This document shows positions 17,395 through 25,037 of a stretch of 38,690 nt of DNA, in pieces. The stretch's first letter is position 1, and every line of letters starts with the position of its first letter. A program made the position numbers and the translations under genes. Source of the DNA: Burkholderiaceae bacterium (GTDB taxonomy: Bacteria > Pseudomonadota > Gammaproteobacteria > Burkholderiales > Burkholderiaceae_C); the NCBI GenBank assembly GCA_016790515.1, contig JAEUOY010000122.1, positions 1-38,690 of the forward strand, written 5' to 3'. Under the pieces are notes generated by a model. The model had not been told where the DNA came from, ran no database searches, and worked only from the letters and a program-made list of their open reading frames with translations.

Positions 17395-18300
17395 TCAGAA
17401 CTCGTTGACGATCACGCCCGCCAGCGTGGCCGGCGTCTCAGCCAGGTTGGCCACCATCTCCTCCAGGCTGACCACCTGGCTCTTGCCTTGACGGGCGATC
17501 ACCAGCGCGGCACCGCAGCGGGCGGCGATCACCGCGCTGTCGCTGCCGTACTGGGCTGCCGGCGTGTCGACCACCACATGGTCGAACTTGCTCAGCAGCT
17601 CACGCATCAGCAGGCCGAAGGCAGGGCGTTCCACCAGCTCCAGCGGGTTGGGCGGCGTGATGCCCACCGGCAGCACGAACAGGCTGGACACGCCGGGCAC
17701 CTGCTGGATGACCTTGGCCTCGGCCCGGCCGCTCAGGATGCCCGACAGGCCGGCATCGTTGGGGATGCCGAACACCTGGTGCTGACGCGGGCCGCGCATG
17801 TCGGCATCGACCAGCAGGGTGCGGCCGCCCAACTGGGCCAGCGTGATGGCCAGGTTGGCGGCGAAGAAGGTCTTGCCGTCACCCGAATCGGGGCTGACCA
17901 CGGCGATGGCGCGGCGATCCTGACCCTCGTTGAACAGCCGCATCATGATCTGGCTGCGGATGGCACGGAAGCTCTCGGCCTGCACGCCGAAGGGCTGGTT
18001 CAGCGCCACCAGTTCGGGGTTGGCCTTGCGCCGGTCTTCTGCAGCATAGGGGTAGTGGAACTGCTGGCTCAGCGCGAACAGCACGTCGTCGGCGCTGGCG
18101 TAGCCCAGCGCGATGGCGGCCTCGCCGAAGCGGATGCCCTTTTCGCGCTGGTGGCGCAGGATCTTCTCGACCTGGTCGGGGTTGAGATTGCGGGTTTCGG
18201 CAATGATCGAGCCGATCGACCGGTCTGCCACCGCCGGGCCGTCGTCGGTCACCACGGTGCTGGTGTCGTTCGTTGCGCTCGAATCCTTGAACTTGGCCAT
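17395..18300 (-). CDS. epsG: Chain-length determinant tyrosine kinase-like ATPase EpsG, with MshEN-like N-terminus
   Basis: 301 aa cytoplasmic ATPase of the BY-kinase/MinD type: Walker A SPDSGDGKTFFAANLA (K143), Walker A' TLLVDADMRGP (about 161-171), Walker B HVVVDTPA. It would act on the inner-membrane chain-length protein EpsF. Two features stand out. Residues 28-80 form two 24-residue blocks separated by five residues (SIG...HQ, REKGI, RFG...QQ), the layout of the MshEN/T2SSE_N domain that binds c-di-GMP in MshE. The C-terminus ends GVIVNEF with no tyrosine cluster, so autophosphorylation of a tail is not supported. The start at 18300 lies one base after the epsF stop. Confidence 0.92.
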   Translation of the reverse strand: MAKFKDSSATNDTSTVVTDDGPAVADRSIGSIIAETRNLNPDQVEKILRHQREKGIRFGEAAIALGYASADDVLFALSQQFHYPYAAEDRRKANPELVALNQPFGVQAESFRAIRSQIMMRLFNEGQDRRAIAVVSPDSGDGKTFFAANLAITLAQLGGRTLLVDADMRGPRQHQVFGIPNDAGLSGILSGRAEAKVIQQVPGVSSLFVLPVGITPPNPLELVERPAFGLLMRELLSKFDHVVVDTPAAQYGSDSAVIAARCGAALVIARQGKSQVVSLEEMVANLAETPATLAGVIVNEF

Positions 18301-18301
18301 C

Positions 18302-19735
18302 TCAGGCGCCCTTGTTGACGGTGGGGGCCGGCAGGCCGATCACGCGTTGTTGCATCTGCAGGGCATGCTTGCCCGCGACGAAGCGCCTGGTGCCGGGCTT
18401 GGGCAGAACGCCCAGAACCGGCAGGCCCAGCGCAGCGATGATGTCCTCAGGCGCACGCACCCGGCGATCACTCAGCTCCAGCAGCAGGGCCACGCCCATG
18501 GCCAGCAGCGCGCCAAGCAGGATCGCCAGCGCGGTGTTCAGCAGGATCTTCGGCGATGCGGGCTCGGCCGGCGGCAGCGCCTGGGTCAGCAGGTTGGCGT
18601 AGCTTTGCGTGGTCTGCGATTCCATCGCGGTCTGGTTCAAGCGGGCCATCACGCCGTCGTAGGCGCGCTGGGCGTTCTCCACCTCGCGCACCAGCACCTG
18701 GCTCTGGTCGCGAACGGCCTTCAGCTGCAGCAGCTTGGCGCGCTGGGCGTCCAGCTCACGCCGCACCTGGGCCTCCCGCTGCTTGTTGATGGTGTTGGTG
18801 ACGCCCACACCGCCCGAGACGCGGCGCACCTCGGCGTCGATGCGGCTGCGCAGTTCGGCAATGTTGGCCTTGGCTTCCACCACCTGCGGGTGGTTGTCGC
18901 CATACTTGGCGTTCAGCTCCTGCAGGCGGGCTTCGTTGCGGGTCAGGTCGGCCTTCAGGCCGCTGATCAGCGGGTTGCTCAGCACCTCCTGCGTACGATC
19001 GGACTGCGCGCCCTGGGCCTGCGCCTGGCGGCTGCCCGACTCGGATGCGATCGCCTGGACCTGCACCAGCTGCGACGACAGTTCGATCAGCCGGGCGTTC
19101 TCCACATCCAGGCGTTCGTCGGCGTTGATGATCCCCTTGTCGCGCTGGAAGGCCGACAGCCGGTTCTGGGCGCGCTCCAGCGCGTCGCGGGCATCCTTGG
19201 ACTGCGCGGCGAAGAAACTGCTGAACTGCTTGGCCGGGTCGACGCGCAGCTCCAGCGTGGTGGCGATGTAGGCCTGGGCGAAGGCGTTGGCCATGCCGGC
19301 GGCAAAGCGCGGGTCGGGCGCTCGGTAATTGACCTGGATGACGTTGCTGTCACGCGAGGGCTTCACGTCCAGGCTCTTCTTCAGCAGTTCGACCAGCCAC
19401 TGTTCGATCGTGCCCTTGCCTTCGCCGTCGGTCTGCCATTGCTCGCGGATCTGCGGGTTTTCGGCGAGCTTCAGATCGCGGATGACCTTCAGCGCCACCC
19501 GGTCGCTGGCGAGGATGTCGACTTGCGTGGCCATGAAACTGGGCAGCGCCATCGACGGGAAGGCCATCGCCGACACCGGGTCGGGCTTGACGTCGATCAC
19601 CACGCTGGCCGCGCCGTCGTACTGCCTGGGCAGCAGCAGGCTGACCACCACGGTGGTCGCCACCACCAGCGCGAACACCAGCAGCGCCGCCCATTTGCGC
19701 GCGCGCAGGATCGACAGGAACTGTCCGAAGGTCAT
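18302..19735 (-). CDS. epsF: Chain-length determinant protein EpsF (Wzz family)
   Basis: 477 aa inner-membrane co-polymerase. There is an N-terminal Wzz domain with a membrane segment at about 14-34 (KWAALLVFALVVATTVVVSLL), a long periplasmic helical region rich in Gln/Arg/Glu coiled-coil sequence (about 160-400), and a second membrane segment near 420-445 preceded by PPAEPASPKI, the proline-rich element usual before TM2. It sets polymer length together with EpsG and the polymerase. It begins after a 354-base gap behind epsE, so it may have its own promoter; the bases just before the ATG carry only a weak ribosome-binding sequence (GGGAAAG). Confidence 0.92.
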   Translation of the reverse strand: MTFGQFLSILRARKWAALLVFALVVATTVVVSLLLPRQYDGAASVVIDVKPDPVSAMAFPSMALPSFMATQVDILASDRVALKVIRDLKLAENPQIREQWQTDGEGKGTIEQWLVELLKKSLDVKPSRDSNVIQVNYRAPDPRFAAGMANAFAQAYIATTLELRVDPAKQFSSFFAAQSKDARDALERAQNRLSAFQRDKGIINADERLDVENARLIELSSQLVQVQAIASESGSRQAQAQGAQSDRTQEVLSNPLISGLKADLTRNEARLQELNAKYGDNHPQVVEAKANIAELRSRIDAEVRRVSGGVGVTNTINKQREAQVRRELDAQRAKLLQLKAVRDQSQVLVREVENAQRAYDGVMARLNQTAMESQTTQSYANLLTQALPPAEPASPKILLNTALAILLGALLAMGVALLLELSDRRVRAPEDIIAALGLPVLGVLPKPGTRRFVAGKHALQMQQRVIGLPAPTVNKGA

Positions 19736-20089
19736 TGGCGTGTCTTTCCCAAATGTGGCGGTGTCAACCGCGTGCGAATGCTGGGGCTTCGATCAAGGGG
19801 CCCGGCGACTCTCGTCAAGCGAGGCTCTGCCGGTATTGCAGGCTGAGGTAGGTGGTGGTGAAGAAGCCCGATACGAAACAGATCTGCAGCGTGCACCAGA
19901 TTGCGGCCTTCATGCCTCGGGCTGCGCGCTCGTGCAAGGCAGGCGGGCCATCGGTTTCCACGATCCGATCTGCATCGCCACCACCGACAGTGTCAACCAA
20001 CCGTGCAATCGGACCCCGATTCAGGATGCATGATTGGCGTGCCAGAAGTGCAAGGACTTTCACGAATCGGTCGCCAAGTTGCGCGAAGC
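19736..20089. other. Gap between epsE and epsF
   Basis: This is the longest break inside the EPS operon. It holds one weakly supported small open frame (19815-19913 or a longer version) and two similar minus-strand segments, each with GGTTGACAC (about 19769-19777 and 19990-19998), both containing a perfect TTGACA -35 hexamer. No matching -10 hexamer is seen at 16-18 bases from either, and no terminator-like stem with a U-tract was found. Confidence 0.45.
19815..19913 (-). CDS. Possible small single-pass membrane protein (uncertain)
   Basis: From an ATG at 19913 this encodes 32 aa, starting MKAAIWCTLQICFVSGFFTT and ending LSLQYRQSLA, a single hydrophobic helix with a short polar tail. Codons from the ATG onward mostly end in G or C like those of neighbouring genes, whereas the frame upstream does not. 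A GTG at 19961 would give 48 aa and one at 20063 would give 82 aa. No good ribosome binding site precedes any of them. I do not recognise a family. It lies between epsE and epsF in the same direction. Confidence 0.25.
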   Translation of the reverse strand: MKAAIWCTLQICFVSGFFTTTYLSLQYRQSLA

Positions 20090-20944
20090 CTAGAAGAGGC
20101 TCTCCCGCACGAACACCACATCGCCGTCGCGCATCGTCTCGTCCATCTTCGGCGTGATCACCTGTACCTTGCCGTCGGGCCCCTTGCGATGCACACGAAT
20201 GTCCTTCTCGGTGCCGCGCTGGGTCAGGCCGCCGCCGGTGGCCAGGCTCTGCATCAGCGTCATGCCGCGCTCCAGCCGCATAGGGCCAGGGCGTTGAACC
20301 TCGCCGTAGATGTAGACCATGGCTTGGCGGTCGACCCAGACGGAGTCGCCGTTCAGCACAAGGATGTCCTTGTCCTTGCCGCCGGCGGCGAAGACCGTCG
20401 GCAGGTCGATTTCGGTGCGGAAGGGCTGGCCGTTACGAGTGCCGGTGATGACGATCAGCTCGGTGCCGTTGTTGGCCACGCCGCCGGCCATCGCCAGCAG
20501 GTCGGTCAGGCGCATGTCGGCCACCTCGATCGGGTAGCGGCCCGGGCGGTTCACCTGGCCCAGCACGCTGGCCTGATTCCCCCGCACTTGCAGCACCACG
20601 ATGGTGACCTGCGGCTGCTTCACGAAATTGCCGTTGCGCAGGCCATCGGCGATCAGCTTCTCGGCTGCGGTGACGCTCAGGCCGCCCAGGCGGATGCTGC
20701 CCAGCAGAGGGTAACTGACGACACCGGCCTCGGTGACGCGCGTCTCGAGTGTCAGGTCGGGGTTCTGGTAGACGTTGATGCGGATCACGTCGCCCGAGCC
20801 CAGGCGGTATTCGTTCGCCGCGGGCGCAGCAGCGACCTGGGCGGTGGCGAGGACTGGAGCGAGGCCCAGGGACAGCCCGATCGCCAGACTGGCGGCAATC
20901 GCGGTGCCCGCTCGGCGGGCTGGCAGCAGCAGGTCGTTGATCAT
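20090..20944 (-). CDS. epsE: Polysaccharide export protein EpsE (outer-membrane Wza/KpsD-like)
   Basis: 284 aa. A signal sequence (residues about 1-36, ending ATAQV) is followed by the Poly_export domain EYRLGSGDVIRINVYQNPDL, VSYPLLGSIRLGGLSVTAAE, and two SLBB-type segments (ASVLGQVNRPGRYPIE; VYIYGEVQRPGPMRLERGMT). It would form the outer-membrane export channel or its periplasmic part. Unlike Wza there is no lipobox cysteine after the signal, so acylation is not predicted. The ATG at 20944 shares one base with the epsD stop; the far longer open frame that includes it upstream is out of frame with epsD and has no similarity. Confidence 0.92.
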   Translation of the reverse strand: MINDLLLPARRAGTAIAASLAIGLSLGLAPVLATAQVAAAPAANEYRLGSGDVIRINVYQNPDLTLETRVTEAGVVSYPLLGSIRLGGLSVTAAEKLIADGLRNGNFVKQPQVTIVVLQVRGNQASVLGQVNRPGRYPIEVADMRLTDLLAMAGGVANNGTELIVITGTRNGQPFRTEIDLPTVFAAGGKDKDILVLNGDSVWVDRQAMVYIYGEVQRPGPMRLERGMTLMQSLATGGGLTQRGTEKDIRVHRKGPDGKVQVITPKMDETMRDGDVVFVRESLF

Positions 20945-21903
20945 CACTTCAGGCCCATCCCTTTGTTGATATCGGTGGCGTTCAGACTGGCACTGGCCGC
21001 CGGCGCCGCCGCCGGCGCCGACGCGGCCGCCGCCGCTGGCGCGCCTGCGCCGAACTTGCCCACGTACTCGATCTTGGCCGCCGCGCGCATCGCCTTGACG
21101 TCCTCGTCCATCAGCTTGCGCTTGCGCTCGTTGAGCAGGTACTGCTCGATCGCCGGGCGCGCCTGCTCTTCGCCGACGGGCTGGCTGCGCGAGCCGGCCA
21201 GCACCAGCACCTGCACGCCGTTGGGGCCCTGGTTGATGATGGCCTGGCCATCCTGCAACCTGGCGAAGGCGTCCAGGCTCTGCAGCGGCAGCTGCTCGGC
21301 GGCACGCACGGCCTGGTTGCCGCTGAACTTGAAGTCGTTGGCCTTCAGGAACTCGACGAACTCGTTGATGTTCTTCGCGGCACTCAGCTTCTCGCGCAGC
21401 ATCGGCACCTGGTCGGGCCTGGCCTCGATGCCGATCTCCTGGATGCTGTAGATGCGGCGCTCCTTGAACAGCGCGGGCTTCTCGTCGTAGTACTTCTTGA
21501 TCTCTTCGGGCGTCGGCTTGCTGGCGGCTTCGCCGACCTTCTCGAGGTAGGCGCGGGCGATGATCTCGCGCTTGGCGGCCTCGAGCTGCTGCACCACGCG
21601 CGGGTCGCGGTCGATCTTCAGGTCGTCGGCCTTCTGCAGCGCCAGTTCCTGGTCGATCAGCCGCTCGAGGATCTGCTTGCTGGCGGCGTCGGCCTGTTCC
21701 GGCCGGATGTTGCGCTGCTGCTGCAGCACGAAGTTGATCTGGTGGACCGTGATCTCGCTCTTGTTGACCTTGGCCGCGGTCTGGCTGGCGGCCTTGTCCT
21801 TCTTGTCGCCACAGCCGGCCAGCAGCGCCACCGAGATGGCCAGCGCGAGCGCGCCGATGCGCAACACGCCGCTGCGGGAGGCCGGGGATTCCTGCGTCTT
21901 CAT
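20944..21903 (-). CDS. epsD: EpsD family peptidyl-prolyl cis-trans isomerase-like lipoprotein
   Basis: 319 aa. The N-terminal signal ends in the lipobox VALLAGC, so it is a predicted lipoprotein. A SurA/PrsA-like N-terminal helical domain (ITVHQINFVLQQQRNIRPEQ, ILERLIDQELALQKADDLKI) is followed by a PPIase-type core (PTPEEIKKYYDEKPALFKER, FVEFLKANDFKFSG) and an Ala-rich tail. It may help outer-membrane assembly of the export machinery (inference). The ATG at 21903 is chosen for its lipoprotein signal and AAGGAG 11 bases upstream; 25 further in-frame residues upstream would precede the signal. It is the first gene of the minus-strand EPS operon. Confidence 0.9.
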   Translation of the reverse strand: MKTQESPASRSGVLRIGALALAISVALLAGCGDKKDKAASQTAAKVNKSEITVHQINFVLQQQRNIRPEQADAASKQILERLIDQELALQKADDLKIDRDPRVVQQLEAAKREIIARAYLEKVGEAASKPTPEEIKKYYDEKPALFKERRIYSIQEIGIEARPDQVPMLREKLSAAKNINEFVEFLKANDFKFSGNQAVRAAEQLPLQSLDAFARLQDGQAIINQGPNGVQVLVLAGSRSQPVGEEQARPAIEQYLLNERKRKLMDEDVKAMRAAAKIEYVGKFGAGAPAAAAASAPAAAPAASASLNATDINKGMGLK

Positions 21904-22025
21904 GTTCGGGTCGACTCCTTCCCACTGCGGGGATGCCAGGGTGCCTGCGCCATCCGCGAAGCGCCGGGGGCCTGTCACAGATCAGACCACGAGTGTAATG
22001 GCCGTCCATGACCACCCTGGGGCCG

Positions 22026-22052
22026 CCGGCCTGCAGCCGAGGGGGAGGCCGG
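22026..22052. repeat. Inverted repeat in the ubiE-epsD gap
   Basis: CCGGCCT (22026-22032) and AGGCCGG (22046-22052) form a perfect 7-bp stem with a 13-base loop, between the end of ubiE and the start of epsD. It lacks a U-tract. It may help separate the ubiE transcript from the EPS operon. Confidence 0.3.
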
Positions 22053-22082
22053 AAGCCTGAACCGGGCTTGGCGTGACGGATT

Positions 22083-22099
22083 GCCCGGGGCTGCCGGGC
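22083..22099 (-). terminator. Short GC hairpin after ubiE
   Basis: GCCCGG (22083-22088), a 5-base loop and CCGGGC (22094-22099) form a stem 24 bases past the ubiE stop on the minus strand. No run of T follows, so it is only a candidate terminator or mRNA-end structure. Confidence 0.3.
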
Positions 22100-22122
22100 G
22101 ACGCCTCAGCGCAGCCGGCCGC

Positions 22123-22854
22123 TCAGCACTTGATGCCGACGTGCAGCGCGACGACGCCGGCCGTGAGGTTGTGCACGTCGACGTGGCCGAAGCCGGCGGA
22201 CTTCATCATCGCCTTCAGTTCGGCCTGCGGCGGGTGCATGCGGATCGATTCGGCCAGGTAGCGGTAGCTGTCGGCGTCGTTGGCGATCCACTTGCCCAGC
22301 AGCGGCAGCACCTTGTGCGAATACCAGTCGTAGGGCTTGCGCAGCGGCTCGGCCACCTGGCTGAACTCCAGCACCAGCAGGCGCCCGCCGGGACGCAGCA
22401 CGCGGCACATCTCGGCCAGCGCGACGTCCTTGTGCGTCATGTTGCGCAGGCCGAAGGCGACGCTGACGAGGTCGAAGGCGCCGGTCCCGAAAGGCAGGCT
22501 CTCGGCGTCGCACACCGCGGTGGGCAGCGCCAGGCCTTCGTCGAGCAGCCGGTCGCGTCCGGTGACGAGCATCGCCTCGTTGATGTCGGTGAGCAGCACC
22601 ACGCCGGTGTCGCCGACATGGCCGGCGAATGCGCGCGCCAGGTCGCCGGTGCCGCCGGCGATGTCGAGCACCTTGTCGCCCGGCTGCAGGTTGGCCACCG
22701 CCACGGTGTAGGCCTTCCAGGCGCGGTGCAGGCCCAGCGACATGACGTCGTTCATCAGGTCGTAGCGCTTGGCGACCGAATCGAACACGCCTCTGACGCG
22801 GCGGGCCTTTTCGGATTCATCGACGGTCTGGTAGCCGAAATGGGTCTGGGCCAT
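22123..22854 (-). CDS. ubiE: Demethylmenaquinone / 2-methoxy-6-polyprenyl-1,4-benzoquinol methyltransferase
   Basis: 243 aa C-methyltransferase of ubiquinone (and menaquinone, where present) synthesis, using SAM. The N-terminal signature is [20 protein letters not shown]; the SAM site is [16 protein letters not shown] (about 63-78); then [20 protein letters not shown] and [18 protein letters not shown], both diagnostic for UbiE. Length fits the family (about 250 aa). The ATG at 22854 has GGAG eight bases upstream. It follows the DUF971 gene by 14 bases; this DUF971-ubiE pairing is common in Burkholderiales. Confidence 0.95.
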   Translation of the reverse strand: MAQTHFGYQTVDESEKARRVRGVFDSVAKRYDLMNDVMSLGLHRAWKAYTVAVANLQPGDKVLDIAGGTGDLARAFAGHVGDTGVVLLTDINEAMLVTGRDRLLDEGLALPTAVCDAESLPFGTGAFDLVSVAFGLRNMTHKDVALAEMCRVLRPGGRLLVLEFSQVAEPLRKPYDWYSHKVLPLLGKWIANDADSYRYLAESIRMHPPQAELKAMMKSAGFGHVDVHNLTAGVVALHVGIKC

Positions 22855-22868
22855 GTTGCGCTCCGCGG

Positions 22869-23273
22869 TCAGTGGCTGGCGCAGGCGCCGCCGGCCTTCT
22901 GGGGCATCGGCGCGTCACGGTCGATGCCGGATTCGGCCAGGCGCTGCTCGTAGCGCTGCCACAGTTCGGCCTGTTCGGCACCGAGCTTGTAAAGATAGCC
23001 CCAGGCGAAGATGCCGCTGTCGTGACCGTCGCTGAAGGTGGGCTGCACCGCGTAGTGGCCGACCATCTCGATCTTCGTGATGCCGACCTCGCGCTTGCCG
23101 GTCTGCAGCGTCTCCTGCCCCGGGCCGTGGCCCTGCACCTCGGCCGACGGCGAATAGACGCGCATCAATTCGAACGGGATGCGGAACACCGCACCGTCGT
23201 CGAAACCGATCTCGAGCACGCGCGTGGCCTGGTGCAGCGTGAGGGCGGTGGGCTGGGGCGTCGGGCTCGGCAT
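22869..23273 (-). CDS. DUF971 (gamma-butyrobetaine hydroxylase-like N-terminal domain) protein
   Basis: 134 aa. Matches to DUF971 include [60 protein letters not shown] and [13 protein letters not shown]. Family members are small stand-alone versions of the zinc-binding N-terminal domain of butyrobetaine hydroxylase; a link to iron-sulfur metabolism has been suggested for some, but the function here is not established. The start at 23273 begins at the conserved domain. It probably shares a transcript with ubiE, 14 bases downstream. Confidence 0.88.
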   Translation of the reverse strand: MPSPTPQPTALTLHQATRVLEIGFDDGAVFRIPFELMRVYSPSAEVQGHGPGQETLQTGKREVGITKIEMVGHYAVQPTFSDGHDSGIFAWGYLYKLGAEQAELWQRYEQRLAESGIDRDAPMPQKAGGACASH

Positions 23274-23307
23274 GGCGGTGATCGGTCTGACTGGGGCTGT
23301 GATTTTA

Positions 23308-23329
23308 GCGGCGGGCCCGCCCCCGCCGC
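23308..23329 (-). terminator. GC-rich hairpin between the Uma2 and DUF971 genes
   Basis: GCGGCGGG (23308-23315), a 6-base loop and CCCGCCGC (23322-23329) make a perfect 8-bp stem 18 bases after the Uma2 stop on the minus strand. It is followed on that strand by TAAAATC, which is not a U-tract but could be a -10-like element for the DUF971-ubiE transcript (no -35 found). Candidate transcript boundary only. Confidence 0.35.
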
Positions 23330-23347
23330 GGACCGTGGCCAGGGTGA

Positions 23348-23959
23348 TCAGTCGGGCGCCTGCGGCGTCGCCGGCTGGGCCGGCGGGGCGAAATCGACCT
23401 CTTCGAACAGCGAGGCCACCGGCCAGGGCTGGGCGATTCGCTCGATCGGGATCAGATCGTTGGCGGTCAGCGGGCGCAGTACCCACAGGCCCTGCTCGTT
23501 CCTGGAGAACAGATCGGCATGCGCGCGGTCCTGCTCGACCAGCAGGTAGTGCGTCAGCGTGTCGAGGGTCCGGTAGATCTCGAACTTGCGGCCTCGGTCG
23601 TAGGCAGCGGTGCTGTCGCTGAGCACCTCGACCACCAGCCAGGGGTGGCTGATGAAACGGTCTTCGCCGGGTTGGCGGTCGCGGGGGTCGCAAGTGACCA
23701 TCGCATCGGGGTAGAGAAAATTACCGTCGGTGTCGGTGTTCAACTTGGCATCCAGACCGTGCACCCGGCAAGGCGTGCCCTTCAGGGCTTGTCGCAGGAA
23801 GATGACCGCGTTCAATGCGATGGTGTTGTGGGTCAACCTCGCGCCCACCATGGCATACACCTCGCCATCGACCAGCTCATGCCGCTCGGCCTGCTGTGCC
23901 TCCCAGGCGAGGTAGTCCTCGGCATGGGCGAATCGGGGCGGGTTCGACACGGCGCTCAT
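23348..23959 (-). CDS. Uma2 family endonuclease-like protein
   Basis: 203 aa with the Uma2/DUF820 PD-(D/E)XK-type core: YLAWEAQQAERHELVDGEVY, the Asp in FLYPDAMVTCDPRD, HPWLVVEVLSDSTAAYDRGR containing the E-x-L-S motif, and KFEIYRTLDTLTHYLLVEQD with the trailing Lys/Tyr. Uma2 genes are abundant in cyanobacteria and scattered in Proteobacteria; their biological role is poorly known. The ATG at 23959 has GGAG seven bases upstream. No partner gene, repeat or toxin-antitoxin context is visible, so it looks like a solitary insertion between housekeeping genes. Confidence 0.87.
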   Translation of the reverse strand: MSAVSNPPRFAHAEDYLAWEAQQAERHELVDGEVYAMVGARLTHNTIALNAVIFLRQALKGTPCRVHGLDAKLNTDTDGNFLYPDAMVTCDPRDRQPGEDRFISHPWLVVEVLSDSTAAYDRGRKFEIYRTLDTLTHYLLVEQDRAHADLFSRNEQGLWVLRPLTANDLIPIERIAQPWPVASLFEEVDFAPPAQPATPQAPD

Positions 23960-24027
23960 CGTGATCTCCGGTCGGTGCGGCTTTCGGATTATCGGCGGGG
24001 CCCTGCTGATCCGTCGCCGGGACCGCG

Positions 24028-24915
24028 TCAGCCCAGGCGCAGCGCCATCACCCCGGCGACGATCACGCCGGTGCCGATGGCGCGCTGCAACCCGAACGGC
24101 TCCTTCAGCAGCAGCGTGCCCAGCAGCGCGGCGAACAGCACCGAGGTCTCGCGCAGCGCGGCCACGCTGGCCACCGGCGCGCGGGTCATCGCCCACAGCG
24201 CGATCGCGTACGAGCCGATCGACGCGCTGCCGCCCAGCGTGGCCAGCGGCCAGCGCCCCCGGGCATAGGCCAGGATCTGCGCCCGGCCGGCAGGGCCGCG
24301 CCGCAGCCACACCAGCAGCGGGTACGTCACGCCGTCGAGCACGAACAGCAGCATCACGTAGCGCAGCGCGCTGCCGCCGGCGGCCACCTCGGCGCGCACG
24401 CCGAGGCCGTCGACGACGGTGTAGACCGCGATGATGCCGGCGTTGGCGAACGCGAAGCCCAGCGCCTTGCCGTGGTGCAGCGCCTCGGCCGGCCGGGCCA
24501 GCCCGACCAGCGCCACGCCGCCGGTGATGCCGATCACGCCGATCCAGGTGCCCAGGCTGGGCGCCTCGCCGATCGCGCTGGCGCTGCCCAGGGCCACCAG
24601 CAGCGGCGCGAAGCCGCGCATGATCGGGTAGGTCAGCCCCAGGTCGCCATGCTGGTAGGCGCCGGCCAGCGCGATGTAGTAGCCGATGTGGACCACCAGC
24701 GACGCGGCGATGTAGGGCAGCCCGGCGGGGCCCGGCAGGCCGACGATCGCCAGCAGCGGCAGCGCGACCACCGCGCCCAGCGCGTGCACCAGCGCGGTGT
24801 CCAGCGGCTTGTCGCCGCTGCTCTTGACCAGGGCGTTCCAGCCGGCGTGCAGCAGCGCGCCGACCAGCACCGCGGCCACCACCGGCCAGGTCAGGGTCAG
24901 GTCGGGCGACAACAA
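24028..24915 (-). CDS. EamA/DMT family transporter
   Basis: About 295 aa and ten hydrophobic segments, with two EamA repeats. The first begins WPVVAAVLVGALLHAGWNAL and includes AYQHGDLGLTYPIMRGFAPL; the second includes GFAFANAGIIAVYTVVDGLG and VAALRETSVLFAALLGTLLL, ending in FGLQRAIGTGVIVAGVMAL. It is an inner-membrane drug/metabolite-type exporter or permease with unknown substrate. No ATG lies near the first membrane segment; adjacent TTG codons at 24915 and 24912 are the best starts, so the N-terminus is uncertain. It is divergent from eutB, so a role in ethanolamine or amine traffic is possible but unproven. Confidence 0.83.
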   Translation of the reverse strand: MLSPDLTLTWPVVAAVLVGALLHAGWNALVKSSGDKPLDTALVHALGAVVALPLLAIVGLPGPAGLPYIAASLVVHIGYYIALAGAYQHGDLGLTYPIMRGFAPLLVALGSASAIGEAPSLGTWIGVIGITGGVALVGLARPAEALHHGKALGFAFANAGIIAVYTVVDGLGVRAEVAAGGSALRYVMLLFVLDGVTYPLLVWLRRGPAGRAQILAYARGRWPLATLGGSASIGSYAIALWAMTRAPVASVAALRETSVLFAALLGTLLLKEPFGLQRAIGTGVIVAGVMALRLG

Positions 24916-24975
24916 GGCGGGCAGCGCCGGGTACGGTCGGGTGATCTCTCGTCCATCGGGTCTCGATACTATCCA

Positions 24976-24994
24976 TTGGCCCCTGGATGGCCAA
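24976..24994. promoter_or_regulatory. Inverted repeat in the eamA-eutB divergent region
   Basis: TTGGCC (24976-24981) and GGCCAA (24989-24994) flank a 7-base spacer, overlapped by a second dyad ATCCA/TGGAT (24971-24975, 24984-24988). It lies between the divergent transporter and eutBC genes, the right place for an operator. A TACTAT sequence at 24967-24972 could be a -10 element, but no -35 was found. Confidence 0.3.
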
Positions 24995-25037
24995 ATCCGG
25001 GAGGGCGTGTCATGCCGACCGTGGCAGACTGGGCAGC

